Shown here: positions 34,267 through 46,861 of the stretch, one piece after another
Numbering within the stretch: position 1 is the first letter of the stretch
Layout: every line of letters starts with the position of its first letter
Assembly: GCF_030272615.1 (NCBI RefSeq)
Contig: NC_081405.1
Coordinates: 477,599,008-477,663,007 of the forward strand
DNA: 64,000 nt
Direction: 5' to 3'
Source of the DNA: Cryptomeria japonica
Taxonomy: Eukaryota; Streptophyta; Pinopsida; Cupressales; Cupressaceae
Made by a program: the position numbers and the translations under genes
The notes under the pieces: generated by a model
Database searches by the model: none
Seen by the model: the letters and a program-made list of their open reading frames with translations, nothing else
Told to the model about the DNA's origin: nothing

Positions 34267-36152
34267 GAAACTAGATTGAAAATAATATGTCTGAGATCAG
34301 ATCAAGGTGGTGAGTTCACTTCTCATGAATTTAACAATTATTATGAGACAAATGGAATTAGGAAACAATTATCTGCACCTCGGACTCCTCAATAGAATAA
34401 AGTAGTGGAAAGGAAGAATAGAACCATTTTGGATGCAGCAAGAACTATGATGATGGAAGCCAAATTGTCTCACATCTACTGGATAGAAGCAGTGAGTACA
34501 ACAGTCTACACATTCAATAGAGTTCACATCAAAGATGAAACTGGAAAGAATCCTTATGAATTATGGTTTGGACATACACCTACTATTAAGTATTTCAGAA
34601 TTTTTTGAAGTAAATGTTATATCAAAAAGGATGACTCGATTAGGAAGTTTGATCCTAGATGTGATGAAGGGATATTTATTGGATATTCAATTCAAAGAAA
34701 AGCATATAGATGTTATAAAAAAATATTGTAGAAAATTGTGGAGAGCACAAATGTGAAAATGGATGAACAATTTAGAAAACAATCTATATCATATGTGAAA
34801 TGATCATAACTGAACTGGCAATGCCTCAACCGGTACAAGACATTGAGACAATTACAACAACACAATTAGAAAATTCAACTATGAATGATGATCTAAACAG
34901 TGAACCTAAAGTTCAGAAGACACCAAGGTATGCAAGGTTAATTCATTCTGAAGATCAAATCATTGGAGATAGGAACAAGGGAGTTATGACAAGAAGAAGA
35001 CTAGAAAATGAAGAGGTCTGTCTTATTTCTCAAATTGAACCAACATCTGTTATTGAAGCTTGTAAAGATAAACATTGGTTAAAGTCTATGGAAGATTAAT
35101 TAGATCAGATAGAGAAGAATGAGACTTGGACTTTAGTTCCCCAGCCTAAAAATAAGAATGTTATTGGAACTAAATGGGTTTTTAGGAATAAACTAAATAA
35201 GGATGGTCAAGTTGTAAGAAACAAGGCTAGATTGGTTTGTAAAGGATATTCTCAAATGGAAGGAATTGATTATGGTGAGACATTTGCACCTATAGCTAGA
35301 ATTGAAGCTGTCAGACTATTTCTTGCCTATGCAGCATATAAGAATTATAAAGTCTATCAAATGGATGTTAAATGTAAATTTTTGAATGGTGAACTTGAGG
35401 AAGAGGTATATATTGAGCAACCTGATAGATTTTCACTGATAGATGATAAAGATATGGTTTGCAGGTTAAGGACGACTTTATATGGATTGAAACAAGCTCC
35501 TAGAGCTTGGTATGCAAGGTTGGATAAATATCTTTTGAAGTTTGGTTTTACTAAGAGTAGTGCTGATCGTAATTTATATTACAAGACCGTTGATGATGAT
35601 ATTATGATTATTGAAGTATTTTTTGATGATATCATTTTTGGAAGTGAATATAAACCGTGCATGGAATTCTCTAATAATATGAAGAATGATTTTGAAATGT
35701 CCATGATTGGTAAGATGGGATTTTTCTTAGGTTTGCAGATTACTCAAACTGACAAAGGCATTTTTATCTATCAAACTAAGTATCTAAGGGAATTGTTGAA
35801 GAAGTTTGGTATGGATAATTCCAAACCAGTACATACTCCTATGGTGACAAGTGAGAAATTATCTATCAAAGACACATTTGCACCGGTAAATTCAAAAAGG
35901 TACAAGTCTATGATTGGTGGTTTGTTATATCTAATTCAGACAAGACCGAATATTATGAATGTAGTAAGTATTGTTTCAAGATATCAAAGTAATCCTAAAG
36001 AAAATCATGAATGTGATGTAAAGAGGATATTCTAGTATTTGCAAGGGACAACAATATATGGCTTGTGGTATTCTAGAGATGATAACTTCACTATATGTGC
36101 ATAAAAAGATTCAAATTGGGCGGGAGATACTGATGATAGGAAGAGCACTTGA
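34267..36152 (+). pseudogene. Element B integrase end, RT and RNase H start
   Basis: Integrase resumes with LRSDQGGEF and ERKNRTILDAARTMM. RT is well preserved at 35232-36035: [51 protein letters not shown] and [10 protein letters not shown], where the first residue of VDD is Phe-Asp-Asp (FFDD instead of FVDD). Stops include a TAG in the PQQNG motif near 34393 and TAA near 35098. The piece ends at DDRKST, where F enters. Confidence 0.87.
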
Positions 36153-38732
36153 TGCAGAGCCCTAACCAAACCTAAGTACAAGCACAAACAAGGTTATACT
36201 TATGACTCCCCAAAAGATCACAAGGGTCTTACAATGAAGTGCTCCACACCTTGGATGAGTCTACTCACAAGTTCACTACGCTTGGGCCTACTCAAGATGA
36301 GTAAATGCCTCAATACCTACCCTACACCATCCCATGAAACCCTGCTCCTAAGGGATTAGGAATTGGTTAATTTATGGCCATTATGAACTGGTCCAAGCAT
36401 TGGTTTTGAGATTAGGCTCTAGTTCCTTATACCTCCTTTAGAAATCCACCCTTAGGCTTGTAGCCCTATTTGGCGATAAAATTGGTCCTAAATCCAAAAT
36501 GTTCCACACACCCATAAAAAAAAAAAAACCATTTCAGACACCCTTTTGGAATTTTTACTCATTCCCAAAATGGTTTGATCCGACCTGCAATTACAAGGTC
36601 TGAACCCTTTAGAGGCCAAGAGAACTAATAGGGGCAATTAGGCCTATTTTTTAAAGCAACTACCAATCAATGGACTCATAATAGAAAAAAAACTCTATGA
36701 GTATGTGGGGGATGATGAGTAACCTCCAATTCTAGGGTTTCATTCCTGGAATCCATCGCTATGATGTTTTAGGATGACTGTCCTAAATCTTGTCCTAAGT
36801 AGTCACATAGAGATGCCTACCTAATTTTGCTCCTTTCTCCACACAGCCAAGTTTCCCCTGAAACAACCCATAAAAATCTAAAGTATAGAGTATTATCCTA
36901 CATCCCTCCAAAGGAAGAGTCTTCTAGTGGACTAGAATGCAAGATAAGGCCATGTTTATCCAAACCCTCTCCAAACCCTCAATTTTTGGGTTGTAGTCAG
37001 AAGAATGGAGGGTTATTGCTACTCCAGAACAATTAGGACCTTAGACTACCACCAAAAAAAATCTATTTCATCCCTCTATCTACTCCATGTATGGTGTGAC
37101 TCAAGCCAATCCGTACAGGCATGTGCAACTCTTGCAAACTCAAAATTTCCAAGAAAACTATAGTATTTTAATGTTTTATTGCCTCACAAACTCAATTAAC
37201 AACAACAACAACCTTGGGAATCATGTCCACAAGGATTATACAACTCTCCAATGGTTTCCAACCTAATTTGGAGTAGGTTGGAGATGTTTGTTGGCATTTT
37301 GGATATGTTGATATGGTTTTGTCATTGATGTCAACACCTATCATCACTTGTCAACACTTATCAGCACTTGGAGATTTTGGTTATGTTGACTAGAAAGTTA
37401 GAGACTTTTGCAAATTCATTGGTATTTGGTTCACCGATAGATTATGTTGTTCACTGGCACTTGGAATGACTTGGAGACTACTTGGTTATGTCGAAGACAT
37501 TATTCGATCACTTGGTTTTGGCGATTTGGTTAATTATTTATTCAGGTTTGCATATTTGTTGTTACCGAAAAACAGGTCTAGGATAAACACCGATAGACAT
37601 ATCTATTCCAAATCAGCATGACATGTTATTAAGATGATCTATTATTATTGTAAATGCATTGAGCTGACATCATCCATCAGATATTGATTTACTTGTAAAT
37701 GATTTTATTATAATATCTTTTAGTGAGCTGACCTATTCAATTGGTCTCAGGTTATGGTATAAATGTAAGATCTCATTTGTGAGATTAATATGTGAATGCC
37801 AAAAGGATTGCAATAAGGTATATGCAAAAATAAGTTGCAGAGATATACATGTAGACATCATTTGAAGGTTGAAGGAAGGATCTTGTGGAGGCAACTAGAA
37901 CTAAACCGGTACTGAATCCAGCATATGAAGAAGCTATTTCATGCAATACATTATCATTGGATTTAACCATCCAATTGTAGTTAGTGTGACTCTCATTTTG
38001 TGATTGAGTAGTGAGCTCTAGGTAGCTGGCCTTTCTGCATGTGTATAATCCATATTGTAAACACATACTATCTACAGTAGTATCATTTTATTGTGGGTAA
38101 GGCTTCCCACAGTGGTCTTTCCCCTTACAGGTTTTCCATGTACAAATATTTGTGTTATGTGTTGTGGATGTTATTATCTTTATGTTTCATGCATTAATCT
38201 TTACCGATATTACAATTAACTGTTAAGACTGTCTATCGGCATAAAGTTTGGTTTACCAGTATTAAGCATTAAGTTTTGGTTAAGTTAATTTTAGTTGAAT
38301 TTATTGGACAACTGATTCACCTACCCCCCTCTCAATTGTCTCTGGGACCTAACACTATTGAAAGGCTTCCCCCAACCATATTTCAAAAAGTTGCACTTTT
38401 GCACTCAAAAGTTGCATTTTTCAAAAGTTGCAATTTTGCAATTTTGCACAAAATGTTGTCATACTTGCTAGGATTTTGATCAACACACATGGATCAACCA
38501 AACACTCCTAAAACATGTCTCAAACCTAAAAAACTTAAGAGTAAACCATCTGCTACCCCTATTGACCACATTGTCCCAATTGGCTTATCAAATTGCCTAA
38601 TTGGTGACATGGGCTTACATGGTGGGGTTTATTGAATACGTGGAGCACAAGACACACTAAGACACTATCATGTTCCTAGTATTCATCCTTAGAGTCATGA
38701 TTAGAGTGTTAATGAGGTTCCCTTACACCATA
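36153..38732 (-). repeat. 3' LTR of element F (with nested solo LTR 37289-38354)
   Basis: Left edge TGCAGAGCCCTA; right edge CCTTACACCATA, where the terminal CA has become TA. Without the nested LTR it is about 1.5 kb, equal to the 5' LTR. A purine-rich tract (minus AGATCTCTTCTCCCAAGGAG) lies just outside at 38733-38752. Confidence 0.87.
37289..38354 (+). mobile_element. Solo LTR of the C family inside the F 3' LTR
   Basis: TGTTGGCATTTTGG...GGGACCTAACA, 1066 bp, with the hairpin GACAACTGA/TCAATTGTC and a C-run loop near 38307-38342. Comparison with the intact F 5' LTR (around 56520) shows the insertion point. Flanks ATGTT and CTATT do not match, so the target duplication has decayed. Confidence 0.85.
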
Positions 38733-39820
38733 CTCCTTGGGAGAAGAGATCTCAAGCCCACTTGAGATCAGAGTTTGTAAATTTGCACCATGGTTGGAAA
38801 TGTGTTCATCTATCATCCAAACTGCCTCTGAGTCTAGTTTGTCATGCTAGGCCACCAAGTACTTAATGTACTCCTTGTTCCTTGTCTTCTTTGTCACTCT
38901 AGTGTCTAACACTTTTCTCAACTTAGGTGATTCATGCCTTGGAATGTCATTATCTACTGCAACCTGCATTGGTTCCTCCCCTTCATTGTCACTACCTTTG
39001 AAAAATCTAAGATCACATACATTAAAAATGGTTGATAATCCAAGATCAGGAGGAAGTTGGATTTCATAGGCAGTTTGTCCACATTTCTTCAATATCTGAC
39101 ATGGTCCAATCTTCCTTTGCATGAGTTTGGTGTTCTTACCCTTTGAGAGTCTCTCCTTCTTCAAATGTACCCATACCAAATCCCCAACACTAAATTGTAC
39201 ATCTCTCCTACTAGGATTTCTATTTATGATAGATTTTCTCTAGCTTTACTCCTTCTTGGCCATCTCCATTCCTTGTCATTGTTGTCTTATCAACATAAGC
39301 CTTATACTTCACTACAAACTGTTGGAGATGAGACTTTACTTGGTCATGCACCTCTTTGATGGCTGATGCAAAAGCTTCACCATCTGTAGTAATGGGCTCT
39401 TCCTTGGGTAAATCCCTTAACTCCAATACTCCCCTTGGGTGGATGCCATACACAATTTGGAAAGGAGACTTCCCTATGCTCCTATTGATAGTATCATTGT
39501 AAAAGAACTTTGCCTGTGACAGTATCCTGTCCCATTTTTCTCCATGTTTCCTTGTCAAACACCTTAGTAGGTTTCCCAATGACCGATTGACAACTTCAGT
39601 TTGCCCATCTGTTTGAGGATGGTAGGTTAATAAGAAAGCTAGGTTAGTTCCTAACTTCTTCCAAAGGGTCCTCCAAAAGTGACCTATGAACTTCACATCT
39701 CTATCTGAAATAAGGTTTAGGGGCAATCCATGTATCCAGACTATTTATTTGAAGAACAGGTCTGCAACATATGATGCATCATAAGAACTCTTACATGGCC
39801 TATCCACCACTACAAAGACA
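38733..39820 (-). pseudogene. Element F integrase C-terminal half and chromodomain
   Basis: Integrase core remnants: VFVVVDR, NLISDRDVKFIGHFW, TAYHPQTDGQTE (here LTYHPQTDGQTEVVNR) and NLLRC, followed by the Pro-rich GPCQILKKCGQTAYEIQLP region. A chromodomain follows (EYIKYLVA, then TAG where a Trp is expected, HDKLDSEAVWM) at about 38739-38930; chromodomains steer chromoviruses to particular histone marks. A stop lies near 39748, a frame break near 39220-39240. The integrase N-terminus is missing or beyond the G insertion. Confidence 0.82.
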
Positions 39821-40038
39821 CTCTAAAATCCCCTCCTTGTAAGAGTCCAGAAAGACAAAGGGAAGTCCACAAATTTCAAAAATGTATCCAAAAATGTGAA
39901 GTCCAAAAAATGTCACAAAAAAAATGTGTGTGCTCCCCCTGAGGATATGATTCCTGTGATGTTGAATTTTCTCATCCCACTACTCCCCCTTTGGCATCAA
40001 TGACAAAGGTTGTCAAGATGTCAGTAGAGCTTGTAGTT

Positions 40039-43000
40039 TCAACCTTGTAACTGGGTAGTTACAATTTGAAATAGATCTATCAAGATCAAGTTTATACTCT
40101 CCATGAACTTTTTACTATCTCTTATTGCTATCTTTGTTCTCTTAACTGTACTGGTGAGATGCTGCAAATGCTCTATCGGTGTTTTCTGTCCTTGTATTAG
40201 TGCCTCAGATACTTCCTTCCACAGTGATGCTAGATAGTCCAATCTTGGACTCAGTTTTAATCTTAGATGCTTTGCCTTATTCACTATTCTTTCTTTCTCT
40301 CTTTCAAATTTAAGTAAATCTTCCTCAAAATTTGTTATCTTCTATTCAAAAATAGATAGTGTATCAGGTGAGTTGACAAAATTATCTGCAAGTTTATTAA
40401 TTTCATCCTATACCTTGCTCATCTTCTTATCTATATCTATAGTCAAAAGGTTTTTCTTATAGATGTCTTTCTATAGAGTTTTGTACTCTTTCAATAAATT
40501 ACATAGTTCTGATAGAAGTGTGTCAAAATCTCTATTACACTTCTTTATTTGCTCATCAAAGAATTTCTATTTTTCAATTTCTACTTTATCCTTCAGTGTC
40601 TCTTCCTTTATTTTCTCAATGTTTTCTATGATATATTTACACAAGGTATCAAGTTGTCCTAAAGAATCTTTATTGTCTATATTACAGTTAGGAGCAATTA
40701 CCTTCAAAATTGGTATGGTATCATCTATTGCCTTATAAGCTTGTGAACTGTAGTCTGTTATCTTTTTGATTGAATCTAATAGTACCTCAGTCACATTAGT
40801 TGTTTTGTAGCCTGATGATGAACCAACATTTCGAGTACCACCAGTGGAAGTAGCCAAGCTTGTATTGACCTCTGGTAGGTCTATTTGTGTTTGCATTTCC
40901 CTAAGCAATGGTTTTTCTACTTCTCCAGATGTCGGTGGCACTATTTCCTTCTATTCCTGTTCCTGTTCCTGTTCCTGTTTAGGAGCCTTTTGCTCTATTT
41001 GTTTCTCTATTTATTGCATTGTCTCAGTCAGAGTCTAAGTTTCTACCTTCTTCTCTTTGTCATTAGCCAGTTTCTCCTATGTGTTGTTAGTTTGCTCAGC
41101 TACCGGAGGCTCACTAGCCATTTCAGTCTTATCAGCTATATCTTTGTCTACCACAATGTTGATCTTTTGAGTATCAACATCCACAGTATATAAGAATTCA
41201 AGATTAGGATTACCATCCTATACATCCATACTTTCAACTTCCGGTTGATCTTTTGTAGCTATTGTTTTTACCGGTGGAGTAATCAAAGGAGGTGGGGGTA
41301 AGTTGTCTTTAACATTGATACTAGGTGGTCCACCAACTTTACCTTTACCCTTGTCTCTTTCTTTCTGATAAACTTTTATAGGTTTGGGGTTCTTGTATTC
41401 TTCCTATTTTTCTTTTTCAACTAGGAATATATCCCATCCATTTTCTATCTCCTCAATCACCTCATTAACTCTTCCAACCATTAAAGCAATGTGTCGGTGT
41501 GCAGTAGAAAATACCGACCGGTTGGCTTGAGCAATTAGGTCATCAATTTCTTTGGGTGAATTCACTGGATATATAGCAAGTAGCTTTTCAATCTTTATTT
41601 TCTTGTCCAGTTCTATTACTGCTTGTCTTCTTGCTTCTAGTCTCTTAAATAGTTCATCTAGAATTTTATTTACTACTTCCATCAAAAATTTCTTATACAT
41701 ATCCATATGCAATATAACACTGTTTTCAACTTGTTCTTTTTCATCAGCTATTGAAGTGTCATATATTTTCTCTATATTCTTCAATTTTCCTTCCTTAGTA
41801 ATTTCACTTAACAGTATATCAAGAGGGGCCAAGTCCTTGTTTATCCTCTTCTTCTTTATTGTAGCCTTTCTTGCCGGAGATCTCACTGCTTGTTGTTTTT
41901 GTCTTGTCCTCCTTAGTGAGGGTGTGGTTGCCAGTGAGGGATCTCTTTTCCTTAGAACTCTCTTGAAATTTGCAAACATGTCACTCTTCGAAGAAGTACC
42001 TACCGGTGATAGGTGAGTTTCCGGTTGTGGAGCTGCTAACTCATCCTCTGTTACCCAAACTGTCCTAGGGATGACTGCTTCCATCCAGATCTAATCTTAC
42101 TTGATTACAAAGCATATTTCATATTTATATTTGTCAACAATCTTTTGTGATAGCTTGATTCTTTTCTTCATTTTGGCCTTTAGTGCTTGAAATAAATCAT
42201 GGATATTGTTTTCCTTGTCTTCTCCCATGTTATTGAATAGTTTTGTTAACTGTTTGCCTACCGGTATATCATATCCAAGTTCTTTGTAGCCTATATTGGG
42301 AACCTACTTGGTTATATGTAGCATTATACATACTAGCAGATTTCCAAACTTGAAAGTTCCTTTCTTGTCCTTCTTAATCTTTCCAAGGTTGTCAAGTAAT
42401 TCATCTTTTAACCACTCACATACATCAATCTTTGCATTATCTGTGACCATATCATAAGCACTCTTAATGCATAAACTTGAAACTGAATTAAGTCTTTTTG
42501 CATGAGTAGCTTTATACCCTAATATCATGCTGATAAATCTCACATTAATGTTTGTTACATCATTTACTCTTAAGGACCTTTTATCGGATGTGGCACCAGT
42601 TAGGTTTGTAACTAGGTCATTGAATACCTTCTTAGTTTTGTCTGGTCTTTTATCGGTGGTCAATAACCCTATGATAGCTTTCACAACTTCCTTAGTGATT
42701 TTGTGGATTGCATCTAGCCAAAAAAATTCACCATGTACCCTGCTTAAGACTATCCTAATCACATCCTTGGGGAATTCAGGAATGTTAAGGATCTCTGTAA
42801 ATCCTAGGGTTTCAATGATCTTGTGTTCATCTTTTACATTGCTAGATTCATCACATATCACAATTTTAAACATGGTTTTAATCTCTTCATCTCCTAGTTC
42901 CTCAGTGTTATAGTGAATGTAAATTCTGGGGTCTTCAGCATAAACAAATCCCTTATGAATTTGAGAAAAAGCACCTAAGGTATCATCTTTCTTTGCTACC

Positions 43001-43092
43001 TCAAGAACTAATTGAAATACGGGCCTAGGTCTTTTTATCACTTCGACAACAATAGGGTTTTCTATATATTCAATTGCAGAGGTGAATGCCAT
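40039..43092 (-). pseudogene. 1017-codon accessory ORF of element G
   Basis: From ATG 43092 (MAFTSAIEYIENP) to the stop at 40039, one frame without a frameshift but with about 13 stops, nearly all TAG. N-terminal third: a probable globular domain (FWLDAIHKITKEVVKAI, SDKRSLRVNDVT, GTFKFGNLLVCIML). Middle: a basic Lys/Arg linker (41830-41950) and the helical ITKEGKLKNIEKIYD...GRVNEVIEEIENGW segment shared with element A. C-terminal third: Pro-rich stretch, a (GluGln)n run near 40965, and coiled coil to the end. I do not recognise the family and see no catalytic motif. It takes the place of pol, so it may act with a partner element's enzymes, or be captured cargo. Confidence 0.65.
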
Positions 43093-43468
43093 GATAAAAT
43101 ACCTTTTACTGCCTTTAGGATGGATGATTGCTTGGGGTGTTCTTGCCTCTTGCTTGGAATGCCTTAGCTCAGAATCTTCGCACTCTTCGTAGGTTTGAAA
43201 TTTCAGTAAAATGGAATGGAGCCAAAACCTCAAATTTATAGTATCTTTTTGCCATCTACCACATTAAATGCATGCTGGTTAAGTATTCACTTAACATTGT
43301 CTATCGGTAACAAGTAATTTCCAACTTCTTATCTCTAACTGAGGGAATAATAGCACGTGTCATTAGATTGCCAAACCCTCAAGGAAACTTTCTTCAATTA
43401 GATGAAGAACTTCTTGCTAGTGGAGCACTGCTCTATCCTACCAGTGAAGCATCACTCTGTCCTACCGG

Positions 43469-44572
43469 TCAAGCATTGATTGGTTCTACCGGTGGAGGAG
43501 TATTCCCAATATTTAGATCAGCTTTTCTAATCCATTGTTTTGAGAATTCTTTCTTAACCTCTTCAACTATTTCTTTGCCTTTCAAGCTAGAAATTTTGTT
43601 GTCTACCGGTGATCCTTTACTTCTACAGAATTTTGCAATATGCCCAATCTTGTTACATGCATAACAAGTCACATTATTCTTCTGAATAGATTTCCCATAA
43701 CCTATGCCGGTTTGTGTTTTGCATTGATTAGATAGGTGTCCAAATCTTCCACAAACATAACATCTCCCATTCATTATGCAGTTTTTAGAGTTGTGACCAA
43801 CTTTGTGGCATTTTGAACATTGATTGGTGGGTGTATTGATATTCTAATAATTTATAGATCTACATTCATTTTCTCTATGACCATACTTATTACAGTTAAA
43901 GAATTTTCCATTGAATTTATAAGAATTAGGTTGTCTTACCGGTTTGCTCTGAGTATTTGCAGTACCGGAGCTTTCACCAACTTCAAAGCCAATTCCAGAA
44001 GTGTCACCTTTACGTTTTTGATTCTTCAACAAGGTGCCAAAGTCCTCTGAGCTTTTCTTGAATTTTTCTTTATGTTGATTTGCAGTTTCTAGTTCTCTTT
44101 CTAAGACTTCTTTCTGTCTCATCAGTTCATTGGAGTCATTCTGAGTGTGCATCAGATCTGTCTTCAACATGTCATTTTTATAGCTAAGTCTTGTGTTCTC
44201 ATTTGCTACATCACTTAGTCTTCTGGTCAATTCTTCTTCATTCTTCTTCCCATCCTCAATCTCTTTGCAAAATCTCATAGTCATATCCTGCATCTAATTC
44301 TTTGTTGTCATGTTCTCTTGTTTCAACTTGCTTATCTGATCATTAAGTGATTCCTTTTCATCATTCTCATTTTGCAACTTTTCACAAAGTTCTCTTCTCT
44401 TATTTCTTGCAACAGTAAGATTCTCTTGAAGTGCCTGAATGATATCCTGAGCTGCCCTTAAATCATCTTCTAGTTTGATATTTTTCAACTTTTCTGCATC
44501 ATAGTCTGAAAGAGCTCCTTCAAGTTGCTTCATCAGATTTTCCATCTTTACCAGTGTCAAGATATTCCTCAA
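43469..44572 (-). pseudogene. Element G gag: coiled coil plus multiple CCHC knuckles
   Basis: One frame with stops at 44294 and about 43841. The first 230 codons are Leu/Glu/Lys-rich coiled coil (EGALSDYDAEKLKNIKLEDD, REVLERELE-type heptads). Three intact CCHC knuckles follow: CSKCHKVGHNSKNC, CYVCGRFGHLSNQC and CYACNKIGHIAKFC. A fourth, upstream, has lost its first Cys (FFNCNKYGHRENEC). Ty1/copia gags normally have one knuckle. H has the same layout, so both belong to one family. Likely role: RNA packaging and particle assembly. Confidence 0.75.
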
Positions 44573-44616
44573 GCTGTTAGACTTCTGAAAATAGAGAACC
44601 AGATTCTGATACCAAT

Positions 44617-45420
44617 TGTTAAGAATCCCATAGATACTGAGAGGGGGGGTGAATCAGTATCTAACCGGTAATTAGAACTTCTTGACTTAAAACATGGAGA
44701 ACATATTATAACAGTGCACTGGTATGCAAGAAATAGTGTAATAAACAAAATTAAGAACATCCACATGAAAAGCACACCATAACACAAGGATTTAACGAGG
44801 AAACCCGATGTGGGAAAAACCTCGGTGGGATTTGTGACCCACAATATTCACTCACTGGCCAATAAGAGAATATTACTTACAATAGGGGCCTGCACATGCA
44901 GGAAGGCCAATTGCCTAAAGCTCACTACTCAATGGGAAGTCTCACTGACTTACAATGTGGATTATACAAATATAATATCTTGTACTACTTTACAATAGCA
45001 TCTATAATGCCAGATCCAGTACTGGTTGCTGCTCTACTTCTTACACAAATGCTTCAACCTATATTTCGCATAATAGGTCTGCCTTATATTTTTCTTTTTC
45101 GCTCTCACTTTTTTCTACAAAATGTCTACAATGATCTCTTTTATATATAAGAGTCATTTTACAATTTGCCAAGTTGACTTACAAAGTTTTTACAATAATA
45201 AACAAAATGTAATATAACAAAACCATGTCGGCCTCTGTGCCAGTGCCGGTGTCCTGAGTGCCAGTGTAGAGTGTGATTTGCTGATGCTAGTGCACTAACT
45301 TGTCAGTGTAATGCCTTGCTGGTATAATGCTTTGCTGGTGCCATAGGATTGTAGGGTTGCCATCAATGACAAAACCTTCAATCACCTACAATGTCTCATT
45401 GGAGTGTGCATATGCCAACA
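44617..45420 (-). repeat. 5' LTR of element G
   Basis: 804 bp, from TGTTAAGAATCCC (end, 44617) to GCCAACA (start, 45420). The primer-binding site TTGGTATCAGAATC (minus) follows at 44603-44616. Perfect hairpin AGATACTGA/TCAGTATCT at 44632-44662 with a seven-G loop. Confidence 0.85.
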
Positions 45421-46520
45421 ATACATCTCTCCAAAGTCTTCATCAGCATCATACATATTCTTCAAGGAATCAATACCAACACTCTCCATCTTGATTTGGT
45501 TGATAGTTAAGACCCTCCTGCTCAAAGCATCTGCAACTTTGTTCTTGACTCCCTTCTTTTGTTCGAGGGTGAAGGTGAAGGTTTGTAGGGTCTCTACCCA
45601 CTTCATGCACTGGTGGTTTAGCTTCTCTTGGCTATTTATGAAACTAAGTGCCTGATTATTAGTATAAACTATGAACTCCTTAGGCAATAAATAGTTCCTC
45701 CACTTTTTCAAAGACTGTACTAGAGCATATATCTCCAAGTCATAAGATGAGTATGTTTTCTTGGCATCATTTAGCTTTTAACTAAAAAAAGCAATAGGCC
45801 TTCCTTCCTGACTAAGCACTACCCCAATAGCCATGTGGCTTGCATCACATTCCACTTGAAATATCTTATTGAAGTCTGGTAAGGCAAGGACTAGTTGTTC
45901 TGCAACCTTCTTCTTCAATGTTTCAAATGAATCATCTGCCTCTTTGGTCCAACTAAACCTACACTTTTGTCCTCCCTTTATGGTGTCAAGCATGGGTGCA
46001 CAAACATGACTAAATCCTCTTATGAACTTCCTATAAAAACTTGCTAAACCATGGAAGCTCCTGACATCATTCATAGTCTTGGGTGTTGGCCAAGATAGTA
46101 TAGAACTCACCTTCTCTTGGTCCATCTTCAACTCACCTTGTGAGATTACAAAACCCAAGTAGATGATCTCCTCTTGCATGAACAAACACTTATCCAAATT
46201 GATCATTAGTTTCTCTTCAAGTAACATCTTGAGGACCATATCTATGTGTTTGAGTTGTTCTTTCCTAGTGTGACTGAACATCAAGATATCATCTAGGTCT
46301 ACTATGACAATTTTGCCTATAAATTCCACCAAGACTTAACTCATCAACCTCATAAAGGTACTAGGGGCATTTGATAACCCAAATGGCATGACTTTCCACT
46401 CATATAACCCCTCATTGGTTTTAAAAGTTTTTTTCCATTCATCCCCTGGCCTTATCCTAATCTAATGGTATCCACTTTTTAGATCCATTTTGGTGAAATA
46501 CTTAGCACTCCCCAAGCAAT
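45421..46520 (-). pseudogene. Element F RT and RNase H
   Basis: Ty3/gypsy RT: CLGSAKYFTKMDLKSG-like start near 46480, [16 protein letters not shown], then the catalytic VDLDDILMFS (family norm VYLDD) near 46280-46300, and LGFVISQGELKMDQEKV. The connection domain and RNase H follow: CDASHMAIGVVLSQEGRPIAFFS, a TAA at about 45779, EIYALVQSLKKWRNYLL, and VADALSRR. The frame ends at the G insertion (DFGEMY) at 45421. The RT N-terminus is beyond E, at 53202. Confidence 0.88.
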
Positions 46521-46861
46521 CAAGCTGTTATCGATGTTTTTAAAATTGGGTTCTTTCCCCATATTTGGCTATGGTTTTTGAAAAAATTTGTATAAGATGT
46601 GGCCCCAAATGCTTCAGCCTTATTTTAAACCTAGAGTGTTTAAGGTTTTTCTAAGTTTTAGGCTTTATCTTTTGTGTTAGGTCCCCTGGTTTCTATTCCG
46701 ACGTTACTTTATTTCACTTAAGTCATGGGTCGCGGGGTCGTAAGAAGTGTCCCCCCTTGCTATTTACCTAGGCGGTCATGTTAATTTTTTGAAAATTTTC
46801 GCCTTTTATTATTTCCTTCTAAAGTGCTGGGCCCAGTAAACACTGATCAACTTGGGGAAAG

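Larger units (their letters stand above)
39821..45420 (-). mobile_element. Element G: non-autonomous LTR retrotransposon with gag and accessory ORF
   Basis: Minus strand. 5' LTR 44617-45420, primer-binding site, coiled-coil/zinc-knuckle gag, one long accessory ORF and polypurine-type motifs (CTCCCCC at about 39982 and 39936 on the plus strand), but no protease, integrase, RT or RNase H. No 3' LTR is recognisable, so the element is truncated; the left boundary (about 39820-39930) is uncertain because the F integrase frame may extend into it. It sits between RNase H and integrase of F, with ATACA after the 5' LTR as the only visible flank. Confidence 0.7.

Noticed and set aside
33151..34271. 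GAAAC as target duplication of the solo LTR
   Set aside because: The left copy is six bases away from the LTR edge; kept only as a note.
39821..39930. A 3' LTR for element G
   Set aside because: Nothing here resembles the G 5' LTR, and part of the stretch reads as continued F integrase (TRRGF before VFVVVDR).
41552..42913. Plus-strand frames opposite the G accessory ORF
   Set aside because: Antisense of a low-complexity Lys/Glu-rich coding strand, with no recognisable domain.
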